A stretch of DNA of 64,000 bases from Copromyces sp. CBS 386.78 (GCA_030685235.1 MU839128.1:124001-188000), one strand, 5' to 3'; shown: positions 37,144-48,967, counted from the first letter of the stretch. Made by a program: numbers and translations. Notes: a model not told the origin generated them from the letters alone.

Positions 37144-38507
37144 AGTGCTTGAGGAGGAAATCAAAATACCAAGAACTAGACGAGCGAGACGCGACAAAGG
37201 AAGCCTAAATGTTGGATGTGGACTGTTTGAAAATCTTCTAGATGCGTTTCTCGCGCGGCGATAGAGTTTGCGTCAGAGCCGGATTATCTGACACGACCAT
37301 CACCAATTGACGACATTTATGACCAAATCAAAGGGGGGGAAACATGTGGAGGATTACTATATGGCATGATATGAATGCGCATAGTTGGGAGGGAGTGGAA
37401 ACAAAGGTCATTTTGCGCGCGTTTCCGGAGAGCTTTTGACATCAAAGGATTTTTTTTAGTTTTTCTTGGCGGATACCTGGGATGGATAACGCACATCCCA
37501 CCTTTTTTTACTATTCAACTTTCACTTTCACTTCGATGTCTCATTCACACGAGAGCCTAGAATGGTGTGGTTGCTTTGTTTGCAAATGCTTCTAGGGAAT
37601 ATGAAGCAGAGGCGTTGTATAGCTGCTGACCCTTCTATTATATCAAGGGTAAATGGCAAGGAGGAAAGGGCCATTTCATTCCCCTTCAGAATGATTTCTG
37701 GGTCACAGAAGCACAGGATTCATGAAGTATCTGGTTTAGCTCAGCTTATACATCATCAAGAGACGATGGCGTCACTTCTACATACTCGAGATGCATTCCA
37801 CTACCCATCTATGTACGATACGTTTGCTCCCATAATCACTACTACCATCGCATCACCGTTGCTTATTTGTTCCCCGTGCTGGTATAGGAGATGTTGCTTA
37901 ATTTCGAGACGTATCCTCTGTCACAGCACGTAGAAGTATGGGCTGACGTGCCAAAAACCTTCAGATAAAATTGATAAGACATTAATGATGAGGAAGAATA
38001 AGGAACGTAGACCACACGTGGGTGGGAAAGGGTTCGAATGAGTATGCAGTGACAGACGGGACGAAAGACCAAGAACCCAGATTTGGTTAACACAAAAGTA
38101 TTGGACAGGTGCAAGTACTGTTATATAGCATGTACCATAACAACACTCCACGCAAACGCTGCCAGCAAACAACGCTGGATGAACAAATGTAGATGAGGGC
38201 CGTATGGGTGTCACTGACGACCTGAAACGTGTTTTTGCTGATATTCATTCATCGATCATTATATTCTCGTCTGTGCAATTCTTTAGTTTCGCTGTCCTAA
38301 CCCATGAAATCCAGTAACTGTGAGTCCCAAACTGATCTCATGCTAGCGCAACCGTCACCCTAAAGACCTAACAAAATCTGTGACGATACTAATGCGTTCG
38401 TGTGTGTGGGTGGGTGTGTATGTCTAAGCAGACCCATCCATCCCGTTTCGTCAATAGCGAAAAGACAACCCGTTATTCCCCTCCTCCGCTGTTCCGAGCC
38501 GCATGTG

Positions 38508-38539
<32 letters not shown>

Positions 38540-38804
38540 CTCTGGATGGAATAACCCCCCAAATAGAAATCGCTGCTTGATGAAAGTCATGTCATCGTCG
38601 TGACACTAACTAGCCTCCCCTTATCCGCCTGGGCGGCCCGATGATTCTTACAAACCCAAGTGCCGTAGGTGTCGGAGGTCCAGGTCCCTGGAAATAACGC
38701 CTTCGCAGGCTATCCATAGCGCTCCCGCCTCTCTCCAAAAAGCTGTAATCAGCAGGTCTCCACGGCTCCTCCGGAGTAACAGACAAGTCGACATAATGGC
38801 CTCC
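37144..38804. other. Intergenic between convergent UPF0658 gene and RMD5
   Basis: 1.66 kb containing both 3' UTRs, a GT-rich stretch near 38400 and a long A-run. No supported gene. Confidence 0.6.
38509..38535 (+). repeat. 27-nt poly(A) run
   Basis: Uninterrupted A27. It could be a mononucleotide microsatellite or the trace of a reverse-transcribed poly(A) tail. No retrogene or flanking duplication was recognised beside it. Confidence 0.85.
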
Positions 38805-40250
38805 CTAAATCATGATGCGTCTGGCATCCTTCTCCAGTCCCTCGGCGGGGCAATAAGGACACTTGAAGCGCGTTCCCTTCAGCAGCCTCTGCAGCGTCTC
38901 CTTGGCCAGCACGTGTCCGCAGGGGATCATCATGGGCGGGTTCGATTCTGTCGTCTGCTCCTTGGAGACGGGACAGACGAAGATGGAGTGGTACAGCATG
39001 CGCTCGGGCAGCGGGGTCTCGAAGGCGAGCTCGTTGGTCGTTGTCCATTCGGTTCCTCTAGCCCGGGTGGCTTGTTGGTATTTGATTAGGAGTGGCAGAG
39101 CCAGCGCGCCGGCTGTGACGGCGACGTGTAAGGGGGATTCGGCGGAGAGGCCCAAAAGACTGCAGAACTCGCGCGTGAAGGACGAGGCCACGTGCGCAAA
39201 GGCGGTTTCCGTCGAGAAGATCTTCCAGTAGGGCGACTCGGGGAGGTTGGGGGCGTAGATTTGCGCGTTCGCGAGTTGTTGGATCTCGCCGATGTAGCGG
39301 TTGCCGAACCGCCAGAAGTTTTGTTGCGCGTATAGTAGTGCTCCTGCCGTGCCGTTGAACTTGTCGTCAGGGAGGCCGTTGACGGTAGGACCCTTGAATA
39401 GCCAGACGTATTGGAGACGGCTGAGTTCGAACTCGAGGTTGCTGCCGCGTGCTTCCAGCTCGACGGAGTTGTTTCGCGCCCATTCTATTGCCGATAGCAG
39501 GTTCCGTGATTTGATGTCTTGCAGTATGGTGTACATTTGGGAGAATTTCGCTTCGAGTTCGTGTGACTGGAAGGAGGAGAGGCTCTGTAGCTGTTGGAAG
39601 CCTGAACCGGTTGCCAAAACACCGAGGGGGCTCACGACCTCGTCTTCGTCTTCGTCTTCGTTGTCGTTCTCGTCTTCGTGGTCCTCATCCATTGCCTCGT
39701 CGTCATAGTTATCGCTCATGCTCGCCTGCTCCTGACCCTCGATTACCGCGTTAACATGCTCAAGACCCACCGCGTCTCCAGTTTCTTCTATGAAAGTGGA
39801 GGCTACCGAGAACTGTCCCTCGCGCAGCAAATGCATAGAAATGGCACGATTTATCAGCGGTTCGTGGTCGGCCATGGCGTCGTGTTCTGACGGTAGGTCC
39901 TTGAGGGGGAAATGCTTGTCTAGCATCTTGCCCAGCTTCCTCTGGGTTGCCGTCACGCCTTTGAGATCATCGTTTATCTTTTCAAATGTCGACTTGATGG
40001 GGTTCTGAGTTCTTGTGATGGCCATGCTGGCTACGTGTGTGTCCATGCCTGTGTCTCTGTCAGTGACTACCCCAAGGCATAATGAGTGACTGACGATAAG
40101 CATACCACTTTGGACAATCTGATCCTTGACTGATGTGAGCATTTCGATGATCTTATCGACCTTGTCTACTGTCGCGGACAGACCGGGTGTCCGGTTAAGC
40201 CGGTCTAGTTCCTTCTGAAGGGCCTCCATGGCTGTTACTTGTGTCGCCAT
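38805..40250 (-). CDS. rmd5: GID/CTLH complex E3 ligase subunit RMD5 (Gid2)
   Basis: RING-type subunit of the cytosolic/nuclear GID (CTLH) ubiquitin ligase. In yeast it marks gluconeogenic enzymes for degradation when glucose returns. Exons 40250-40106 and 40048-38805 give 462 residues. The 57-bp intron (40105-40049, GTATGC..CAG) is in frame and stop-free, so an unspliced reading of 481 residues also stays open. Domains: N-terminal helical part, LisH (about 109-137, EPLINRAISMHLLREGQFSVASTFIEE), a 25-residue acidic insert (161-185), CTLH (about 212-270) and a degenerate C-terminal RING with C407, C425-G-H427 and C445-P-Y-C448. Removal of the intron joins IVQSG to MDTHVAS. Divergent from the STB6-like gene. 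Confidence 0.9.
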   Translation of the reverse strand: MATQVTAMEALQKELDRLNRTPGLSATVDKVDKIIEMLTSVKDQIVQSGMLIVSHSLCLGVVTDRDTGMDTHVASMAITRTQNPIKSTFEKINDDLKGVTATQRKLGKMLDKHFPLKDLPSEHDAMADHEPLINRAISMHLLREGQFSVASTFIEETGDAVGLEHVNAVIEGQEQASMSDNYDDEAMDEDHEDENDNEDEDEDEVVSPLGVLATGSGFQQLQSLSSFQSHELEAKFSQMYTILQDIKSRNLLSAIEWARNNSVELEARGSNLEFELSRLQYVWLFKGPTVNGLPDDKFNGTAGALLYAQQNFWRFGNRYIGEIQQLANAQIYAPNLPESPYWKIFSTETAFAHVASSFTREFCSLLGLSAESPLHVAVTAGALALPLLIKYQQATRARGTEWTTTNELAFETPLPERMLYHSIFVCPVSKEQTTESNPPMMIPCGHVLAKETLQRLLKGTRFKCPYCPAEGLEKDARRIMI

Positions 40251-40662
40251 GGTATTTGGACTGGTGTGTTATTGTGATGATATGGAAAGGAAGCTGGTCG
40301 AGCCGGCGCTATTCAAGGGCCTAGTGAGAGCGGGTGTGCATTATCTACGCGGAAGGTGGCGAGATCAAAGTTCGGAACGGTGTGGCATGGGCCGAGAATG
40401 GTCAAGATGGGAATATGGTCCGGTGTTCGATTCAAAGTTAAAGGTGAGAATTGAAAGAGTGTCGTCGATGGACATGCTATGATCACGGAATCGATGTGTA
40501 AGGCACGCGCTTCCATTTACTCATTATGCACCTCAGTGTACAACAGTGTGCAAGTGCCGTGCCCCACAGCCAGTGACGTTTTGTTAACCGTTGGTGAGCA
40601 TAACCCCACCTTATGGGGAGGAACTCCCGCCGCAGCGGGCAGGGACAGTGGTCAAGAGTGGA

Positions 40663-40695
40663 CCATAGAGGGAGACCCGGGTCTGAGAACAGGGT
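40663..40695 (+). repeat. 33-bp inverted repeat, left arm
   Basis: Starts CCATAGAGGGAG and ends GAGAACAGGGT. It matches the reverse complement of 41512-41544 at 31 of 33 positions. The arms are 816 bp apart and enclose the AT-rich insertion. No clear target duplication is visible outside them. Confidence 0.85.
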
Positions 40696-40886
40696 CCGGC
40701 AAGGGTACTGCAAGCATGTTTGAGCGAAAAATTCTGATTGATTTTGGAAGTGTTGAGCAAGGGTTCGAATGGCCGACAAGGATGTTAGGTTCGAACAGAC
40801 TTCCATAACAACAGTATAATTCGTGACATTTTTCTGTTAGAATGGTTACACTGTTGGAAGCAATAACGATTAAAGGTGGTAATAGA

Positions 40887-40904
40887 GGGTTAGGGTTAGG
40901 GTTA
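40887..40904 (+). repeat. Interstitial telomere-type repeat (GGGTTA)3
   Basis: Three exact copies of the fungal telomere unit (TTAGGG register), at the abrupt transition from normal to AT-rich DNA. It lies at the 3' end of the minus-strand tRNA-like element. Confidence 0.9.
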
Positions 40905-41114
40905 AAAAGTAATTATCCTCAAATTTTTTTTAATTTTTCTTCCAAATAATATTTTCCTTAAATAAAATTTTTCTTAAATAATATTTTATAAGTAATATTT
41001 TTCTTTATTATACTAGTATAATTTTTTTAACTTAGTAGTTTTTACAAATGCTACAACGAGAAATCGAACGGAGGACCTTACAATAAGTAGTACTTATATT
41101 ACTAACTATACTAT
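40887..41114 (-). mobile_element. tRNA-like (SINE-like) element ending in telomeric repeats, degraded
   Basis: On the minus strand, a sequence with a polymerase III A-box-like word TAGTATAGTTAG (41113-41102) is followed 32 nt later by a B-box-like word GTTCGATTT (41069-41061). A TTGTAGCA end resembles a tRNA acceptor end. Stem pairing is poor, so it is not a working tRNA. About 140 bp of AT-rich tail follows and finishes with TAACCC repeats. The layout (tRNA-like head, AT-rich body, simple-repeat tail) is that of a SINE. This is an inference from a single copy. Confidence 0.4.
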
Positions 41115-41511
41115 TTATTTTTTATTTATTTATTTATTTTCTTTACGTGAAGGTATAAGAAATAAAATCTTATATTATTAAGATATTAATACTAAAAGCC
41201 TTTTAAGGTAGTAATAATAATTATTATTTGATAATTTTCTGATAGAAATAATGTTTAAATTTTTAGAATGTTACTAAAAACAGAATATTTATAATAAAAA
41301 TTCTAATTGAGTTTATTATTCTTTTTTATACTTTGTGGATGTTTGAGGTCAATAGTCTGTTATACCCAAAACACTATGTTATCCGATAACATACGCGTAT
41401 ATGGAATATAATTCGCTACCCTTGTAGAAATCTTGGAAAACAGGCTGGAAACCCTATATTCCACCCCTGTTTGGTGCATTTCTGCCTGTTGCACACTATG
41501 GGCCTGTTTTT

Positions 41512-41544
41512 ACCCTGTTCTCAGACCCGGGGTTCCCTCTATGG
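41512..41544 (-). repeat. 33-bp inverted repeat, right arm
   Basis: Reverse-complement partner of 40663-40695, two mismatches in 33. Confidence 0.85.
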
Positions 41545-42478
41545 GATTAAATGGCTCGTGCGTGCAGTGAAATGTTAAGGAACACGAGCATAATAACAAG
41601 CACTTTCTAACAAAGGAAAATGGGAAGAGAAGACGGAAGCTGGCAGGGTGTTGCTTTCATCGCAGTGACGCTCGGGACTTTCCACTGCAAAGGGGAAGTT
41701 TGAAGGGGAGGAGAGGCCTAGGAATTTGGGGAACATTTGATGCAAGCTTCATGCCCTTTACGTCCGCATACCATGGATCCCCTTACTTACAACAATGTCT
41801 CCTGGATGCACGATCCATTGCCGTGATTGCATCACATGCCGCCCTATACCTAGAGGTACATATGTACTTGTGTGCACCAACGGCTTGTTAAACCCACCTC
41901 CAATAAAGTTTGTACCTGGCAATCATCCGGGAGCGGCCGCCATCATCAGCTGTGCCGTTGAAGAGAAGGAGAGCATGACTGTTTGCTCACATTCATCACC
42001 CCTCCGGACGAGATTGTGAAAGACAACGGGGCCACCTCACCGCCCCAACAGCCAAGAACTAACAAGCGAAGTCGAGTTCCCAACAAGACGGCAAGGAAAT
42101 CCTGGCTCCACGATGAAGCTCGTGTAGTCCACAACTCGATCGGCGCATGCACACATGGCCCACCGCCCGTATTGACACGCAGAGTTGGACACCACCTTGG
42201 GCTCCCAAGGACCCAGTGTTGGATCCAGGCCGGGAGCTAGGCTGTAAACTAGGCGGAATCCCAAACCTAAACGGCCCGGATCGAGACCCTGACCAGACCC
42301 AGCGATCGCCTACACGGCCACAACGGTGGTCATGTCATTGCGGATGCCTTTCCCCGGCGCCGCCCTTGATGCTCGGGTCCATCGAGAAGAAGAACTTAGC
42401 CTGGCCAGGACAAACTCTCATCGAAATGCCATCTTACAGTCCCAGCCAGCTCTTCTTGACACCAATGTGTCTTCCTCC

Positions 42479-45123
42479 ATGGCCCCGACTGCTGCCTCTG
42501 TCATCAAAGACCCCTCGCCCTCTGCGTCTCCGCCTCCGGAACGCCGTCGGGTAGTCCTCCCGGATCCCGTTGCGCTCAAGTACGTACCCCAAGACACGCA
42601 TGCCCCTAATCCACGGACCGGTTTCTAACATGGCCTAGATATCTCGGAGAGGACCCTGCCGTCACTGTAGTCGAAACAGGCCGTGTCCTCGAAGGTTTCG
42701 AGTTATACTTGGTCGAGCAATGGGCCTGTTCTCGGCGATCACCCGCTTTGGCCATCGCCACCTATACAGGTGATAAGAAACACTCGATAGCCGTCGGCGT
42801 CCTTGAAGTACCAAAGGAAGAGAATGGCTGCTCCCAACGATTGGAAGCCTACTTCAACGCGATACAACAGCACCATGCCAGGCCTAAGGACACGGCCTTT
42901 GGTGAGCTCATGGTCACTAACCTGAGCAGCTTCCCATCCGCCTTAACTGTTATACCCGTTCCCGATGGTGACTTGCGCCACAACCTGCGGGTCTTCATTG
43001 TCAACGAAAACTTGAAGCGTTTGGGATGCTCGGGACGTTCGGGTCTCACCCTATCAGACCCCACGCCGGCCACCCAGGCCAAGTTTACTCAGCTCTACAA
43101 GATATCCGAGAAGATCTCCTTTCAGGACGCAGTAGTCGAGCTGGTAAAATTATGCCAGGTGGCACTATTTATCTTTGGGTTGCTTGACCAGGTGTACATC
43201 GACGGGCTCCTTTGTGACGTCACGGAAGCGGCCATCAACAATTGGTGGACAGAGATCGGATCAGAGTACTTCAACATCGAGCCGACGGATGGAATGTTGG
43301 GACCAACTACTGTTGCTGCTCTGTTGGGAACCCTAATAGGTGCCAGGAACCGACTCAGTTACTGCAATGCTCCAGTTTCTAAGGATGTCTTTGATGTTGA
43401 CTGCACGAAACGGGGTATCGGAGCGTTCCAAAAGTCGCAGAAACTCGAAAGGACGCGACGCCTCGACCGCCAAACCCTTTTTAAACTTCACCAGTTAACC
43501 GCCAAGGCCGCCGCGGGAGAAGGTTGGGGTGTACAAAAGGCTGTGAAGTCCACCGTTGCGGAAATAGGAGGCAAGAGAGGCGAGCTGGTAATAGGAATGG
43601 TGGGAGGCAAAGACAAAGGGAACATCGGCGACATTGAAACGTTGGATCTGGACAAGTTTATCAAATTGACAACAGGCGAACGACCGAAGTGGCTATGGCA
43701 TGGTAAACCAAGGAGGACGCTCAACGATTACGAACACATTGTACCCCCATTTGGCGCGAAAGATGTTAAAGACGATGTGTTGTCACAGGCAGGAAGTAGA
43801 AGGGCCCAGTCGATGGCCGTAGACGAGGAGCAGGAGGTTGGAAAAGCGACAGAGGAGTTGATGGGTTCATACTCGGCACCGCCGGCGTCTGCAGCTAGCA
43901 ACATGGATATCAACGCAGGGGCTCCCGACAAAGACGCCTTACGAAAAACGGTCTTCAAGAGTGTGGCTGGAAAGGTGAGCGATGCCCGCTCAGGACTTGG
44001 TCGTATCAGAGATGCTGTCGGTACGGGTTTGCGAGGCCATGTCAACCGCCCATCGAAGGACGATGCCCCCAATGCGCCGGCACCGATGAGTCTAGCCCCA
44101 AGTATAGCGAGCTTGGCGCAGTCATCTACTGCGTTAACAAGTCCAGTGGCGGTTGGTCGGGCATTCACATGGCGGTTGAGGCCAGAGGACTACCTGAATG
44201 GAATCAAAGAACGAAACCCCAGCGACTCTACACCCGTATTATCGATCGCCAGCATCACAAGCGGAACTCGTCCGGTAATCAGACAGTCCACAGGCCTACG
44301 TCGTAGAGGAACTGATATCACAAGATCAGAACCCTGGGTCGCTGAAATAGCCAAAAGCCTCGATGCCCCAATCACCACCAAATCGGTCCCAGATCCCAAC
44401 GACCTCTTAGGACCCATTCAAACCCTCGAGCGAACCACCACTCTACCCATATCCCTACTCCAGCGCCGGCACAGTGTCCACGTCTTCACACCCAGCCTCT
44501 ACATCGACCAACCCTCCAACGAAGCCAAATACCCGCGTCGCCTCTCCTTCAGCGCAGCTGAGGATGCCGTGCTAGGATGGGATGAAGTCTACGACATCAG
44601 CAGTCTTTTACCATCTGACGCTGTACCCAAGCAACTCTCCGACGGCACCCTCTTCGAAACCCAAGCCGAGCTCGCCCGCTCTCTCTACGCGCACCTCTCG
44701 GCCCTGCAATCCGACCTGAGTCCCTGGGTCTCCTCTAAACTCTCCTCAGTCGAAAGCCTAGACGAGACGTTCACTCGCCAGCAGCACGAACTACAATCGC
44801 TCTACCTGCACGTCAACGACGCGTATCAGCGCATTAGACACTCTGGGGAGGAGATTGTGGGTGAGGAGCGGCACAGACTCAACGAGGCCGTTAAGGACGT
44901 TGAAGTGCTCGTGGCGAAGCTGGAGTACGAGATCGGCGCGCTGGTGGATAAAGTGCAGGATGTCGAGGACGGGGTGGAGAGGTTCGAGGCGCAGGTGACA
45001 GACGTGGAGAGACGGACGGAGGAGTTGAAGACGGCGTTGGAGACGGAGACGTGGCTCCATTGGTTTGTGAGGACGTTGACGGGGATTGGGACGGGACCGA
45101 ATATTACGCGGGGGGTACGTTGA
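42479..45123 (+). CDS. STB6-like protein (Sin3-binding protein family)
   Basis: Related to the fungal STB2/STB6 family, named after yeast proteins that bind the Sin3 histone-deacetylase scaffold. The family's molecular role is poorly known. Exons 42479-42579 and 42639-45123 (59-bp intron, GTACGT..TAG) give 861 residues. The N-terminal STB6-like domain begins with RRRVVLPDPVALKYLGED, formed across the splice site. It continues with YLVEQWACSRRSPALAIATYTGD and then a conserved core to about residue 390 (ELMVTNLSSFPSALTVIPVPDG, LTSQAxFxQLYK-like, DGMLGPTTVAALLG). A Pro/Ser/Ala-rich middle follows. The C-terminal ~110 residues are coiled coil and end near a hydrophobic WLHWFVRTLTGIG. The chosen ATG has a good context (CCTCCATGG). 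An in-frame ATG at 42332 would add 49 residues. Confidence 0.78.
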
Positions 45124-45804
45124 GGAGGGTGGAGAAGGACAATAGGAACGCGTGATGGAGTAGGCTGACTGGTGGTGAAGGGTGTGGAGGGCCTGATATA
45201 GAACTAATATGTAAGGGCACGATAGTGTTGTTGTAAGGCTGGAGCTCAGGAGGGACTTCATCCAGTTTGCCAGTGATTGGGAGTTCGAACTCAGTGTGTT
45301 TGGTCATCTCTTCTTTTGTTTTTGGTACAGCAACCTGCATCGTGCGGCGTTGGGACAGGTCTCGAGTACAAGGTTAGTATAGACAGACTGCCAGTGCCAT
45401 GAGGCTTAATTAATATCAGTAGTTGTTCAACACCTCTATTCACCATCACACGACTCTCTGTGACTATGAAAGATGATAATGCTTGTGTAATCCAATGGTA
45501 TTATTACCAATTATGAAGTTTTTAAAACAAAGGAAGAGCTTCTAAAGTGGTCGAAAATATGGTGAAGAAAACTAAACACTAGATAAAATGGTAAAACAAC
45601 AAAAGAAAATATAAAAAATAGCAGAGCAAGCAAGAAGCTGCTCATGGTCGTACGTTGTTTCCTACCGGTCGCCAGCCAGCCACGCCCACCCTATACCTGT
45701 ATAAAAAAGGAGTTGTCTATCCTCTATGCCACCAACCGACCGTTGGGTGATCGTTCCACCCACCAGCCCAAGACTTTTCCACAGCACGTCTACAATACCT
45801 TACT
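45124..45804. other. Intergenic between convergent STB6-like gene and SAC1
   Basis: 681 bp with the two 3' UTRs, A-rich in its second half. Nothing else seen. Confidence 0.65.
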
Positions 45805-48060
45805 TTACTCAATCCTCTTCTTGCCCTCCTCGGCATTGATGTACCGCGCCGTGCTAAGGCCGCGCTCATGCTTAGCCACCAATGGCCCCAGGATCTTGTC
45901 CTTGCGCACAACCTTGGAGATGGTCTCGTGGTAACCTTCCGAGGCCCAGGGGCGGGGAACGAGCTTTGGCCAGCTGACCTGTTTTTGAAACTCATGTTAG
46001 TATTCCGTTCAACCGAAAAGATATCAGGAGGCAAATTAACTCACATAAAGCATGCCGTTGGAAATGATAAACGTCAGCGACCACCCCGCAACAGCCGTCC
46101 AGAAAATGATGAACAGCCTCATCGGCCACACGGCACTATCGGGTAGCCTAGGCGTCCACATGCCCACGAAGACGAAGAACAGACTGAAAGCCGCCACGTA
46201 GGGGATGGCCTGGATCAGCACCGGCCTGCGGTCGACAAAGACCAGCTGAGAACCGATGTTTGCCGCGCCGGGCTGGTAGACACCCAGGAACAGGTCAAAG
46301 GCGTCCTGCCTCGGGCCGTCGAAGAAGTTGTTCTTGCAGTATCTCGTAACGGCAATGTTGGCGTCGGCGAGGGCGCCGGCCTTGGTGCGCTTGCCCGTCC
46401 GCGTCAGGTCCGTCTTCATGGCGCCGGTGCCGGCGTAGCTGTTGGACACAATGTCGGCGTTGTCGGCCCACATGTTGCGGAACATGAACTCGAAGGCGGG
46501 GTCCTCCTCCTTGAAATTGGAGCCGCGCGCCATAAGGCCCAGGTCGATGAACATCCGGTCGAGCGTCCAGCGTGCGAGCATGGACTGCACGACGTTGGTG
46601 CGGTCGAGGCAGTCCATGCAGTTGGTGCGCACCACGCTCGTCTGGAGGTTGCGAACTTCGAGACGGCCGCCGTTGACCTGGCTGGCGGGAGAATCGACGG
46701 CACGGAAGTATTGCTGGGCAATCAAGGCCTCGTGCATCCTGTCAATGAGGAGCTGGGCACGGTGCATCTGAAGACCCTTGGTCTCGGCGTGGAAGTCGAA
46801 GTAGATGTAGTGAAGGCGGTCGAAGTCGGTCTGGGGCTTGGTGCCGGTTTCAATGGTGTGGAACTTCTCGTCGGTTAATGTGTCGGACTGGACACGTTCC
46901 TTGGGCGATGATACGAGGCGCTCAACCATCTGCTCATAAGCCAGCTTGACGCGAGTCTCGCGGCCCTTCTGGTTGACCAGGTTTACCAGATAGTTGTCGC
47001 CATAGAGACGGATCTGCTCGTCAAAATGCGCCTTGGCGGCGGGGAAGGCAGCCTCGGTGCTCTTGAGCTGGATCGTAGGGGTGTACTTGAGGTTGTTGAC
47101 TTCAGCCCAGTAGACAGGAACACTGCCGCGTGTCTGCACATAGGATAGGACCTGCATCTCCTTGCCGTCACTTCCACCGAGCTTCCCACTCTGCATGTTG
47201 CCGCTACCAGTGAAACCACCCAAGCCGCTACCACGGTCGTTCAAGACCACAATCTGCTCCGTCTCGTTGTAGTTGGAAGCATGGCCCTCCTCATCAATAC
47301 CTCGGGAGAAGTAACGGGTACCAGCCCGGTGTCGGGATCGGCGAGTGATCAAAGCAATGGTTATGGGGGTACCCTTGAATGTCGTGGGGTGAATCTCGAA
47401 CATGCCGAAGATGACGGGAAGGATATAGGGGTCGATACCGGGCTGGGGAGCAGGAGAGCCCCTCCCACCCTTGGTTCGGAAGTTGATCAGGTCGGACTGG
47501 AGGAATCGGTTCCAGAAGAAACGGTCGTCGGCGCGCTGCCACAAAGGCGTCGAGAGGTCATGTTGGGCTTGTCTCTGGTTGGTGTTTGTGACGTCAAGCG
47601 AGTAGGAAAAGTACATGGGCCCGGACTTGATGAAGCCTTTGAGCAGGTTCAAGAACTTGTCCTCATCGGGGTCGTGGATCTGGCGTTCGCGGAGGGGAAG
47701 GAATTCGGTCGCGACAACTTTGTATACCATATGGCCCCTGAGACGGCCAACCGGTTGCGCTTTGGTGATGACGATGATGTACTTGTCTGCGAAGTGTTAG
47801 ACTACGGCAAGGGGTTACATGACAAGAACAGGGGTTTGTTGTCCGTCCTCACCTAGGCGCAACCTCACAACACCCAGAATACCGGCGATGCTGGATACGC
47901 GGGCAACCCGCTTGCCGGCGAGTAGGGAGGCATCGCTGAGACGGATGTCGCCAGTCGGGCGGTCGATGGTCAAGGCCGGCGCATTGGGACTCGAGGGCGA
48001 GGTGAAGATGTACGAGTCCGAGGCGGCCTGGACGTTGATGTCCCGGAAGGGGAGCGTCAT
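45805..48060 (-). CDS. sac1: Phosphoinositide phosphatase SAC1
   Basis: ER/Golgi membrane phosphatase that dephosphorylates PI4P (and PI3P), setting the phosphoinositide balance between ER, Golgi and plasma membrane. Exons 48060-47853, 47786-46045 and 45978-45805 (two 66-bp introns) give 707 residues, somewhat longer than yeast Sac1 (about 620). The SAC domain carries the catalytic CX5R loop within RTNCMDCLDRTN, with C459 and R465. Two C-terminal membrane helices follow (PVLIQAIPYVAAFSLFFVFVGMW and a second near RLFIIFWTAVAGWSLTFII). The last exon adds a cytosolic tail starting VSWPKLVPRPWASEGY. Without it the protein would stop prematurely inside the last intron at LYVS. Splice joins are supported by unbroken family sequence (RLRLDKYIIVITKAQPVG). 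Divergent from the Rab5 gene. Confidence 0.95.
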
Positions 48061-48967
48061 GTTGAGGCAATGTGTGTTGTTGCCGTTGTTGCAGAGACTG
48101 TAGAAGCGGCTATCGCATGCGACTCGACGGGAAGCACTTTGTGGTGAAAAGGGACAACTGTTGTTGACTTGGAGATGACCTCGTCATGAAATGGGCCGAG
48201 ATTACCTGGTAAGGTATGTTGTTTCGATACAGGGTCTGGATCTGTACCTAACAGGGCCTCGAGTTAGCGGGTCTGTTATTTAAGCGGGCGGTAGGTAATC
48301 TCACTGCGGCGATGCAAATGGAAATGGAAGTCTCAGCGAAAGTGCCTGCCCCCAAAACATCACCCAATCGTCAAGGGGTGACGCAACCCTTTCTGTCCCA
48401 GCCCAATCACGTGTGCGAGATTTCTTGCACCGCCCTGCAGCTGGATGCTCCTGCTGAGGGCTCCCGCCAGTGGATTGTTCCAGCGGTAGGCTGCCGAAGC
48501 CAGACTGCTTCCAGTGCCCGACCTTCCCGTCATGGATCAGAACGACGGCCGCCCTGGGGCTGTCCATCAAACACCAAACACTGAAGCGAAAGGGAATCCA
48601 TCCGCGGGCCCCAGTCGTCCCGTCCACCACCAGGCAACTCAACTGTTCCCTGGTCTTCCTTTCGGCGGCTTGCTGCTCCTCCCGTCCTCCGTCACCTTCA
48701 ACAACTGTTTTCCTCGATTTTCTGATTCAACAACTACCCGATACCCAAACTTTGCTGCTTCGCGCCTCACGTTCCCGTCCAGCCTTTTTAGTGGCGACCT
48801 GCAAACGACTAATCAACCACCTGACACCTCTCTGCCCTTTATCTCTTCGCACTCCCGCCATTAATCTGTCCCCCGGTAGCGCCGCCACTCGCTTCTCCAG
48901 CAACCCCGTCTAATCTCCCCGACTACACATCAACAACGTCACCACCACACCACATCATCTCTCCATA
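48061..48967. other. Shared divergent promoter region of SAC1 and the Rab5 gene
   Basis: 907 bp between two start codons on opposite strands. CT-rich leader sequence precedes the Rab5 ATG. No coding sequence is supported. Specific factor sites were not identified. Confidence 0.6.

Larger units (their letters stand above)
40251..42478. other. Intergenic between divergent RMD5 and STB6-like genes, with composite insertion
   Basis: 2.2 kb. Both ends have normal composition and should hold the two promoters. The middle (about 40860-41400) is AT-rich and looks RIPped. It contains the inverted-repeat pair, the tRNA-like sequence and the telomeric repeats listed separately. The last ~150 bp before 42479 could be coding if the STB6-like protein starts at an upstream in-frame ATG (42332). 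Confidence 0.6.

Noticed and set aside
36634..37197. 187-codon minus-strand frame opposite the UPF0658 gene
   Set aside because: Antisense shadow. The plus strand encodes a coherent multi-pass membrane protein with matching splice sites.
38509..38535. Poly(A) run as evidence of a processed retrogene
   Set aside because: No coding remnant or flanking duplication beside it. More simply a mononucleotide microsatellite in 3' UTR or intergenic DNA.
40887..40904. Chromosome end or telomere fusion at the TTAGGG array
   Set aside because: Only three units, single orientation, with normal genes on both sides. Better explained as an element tail or repair scar.
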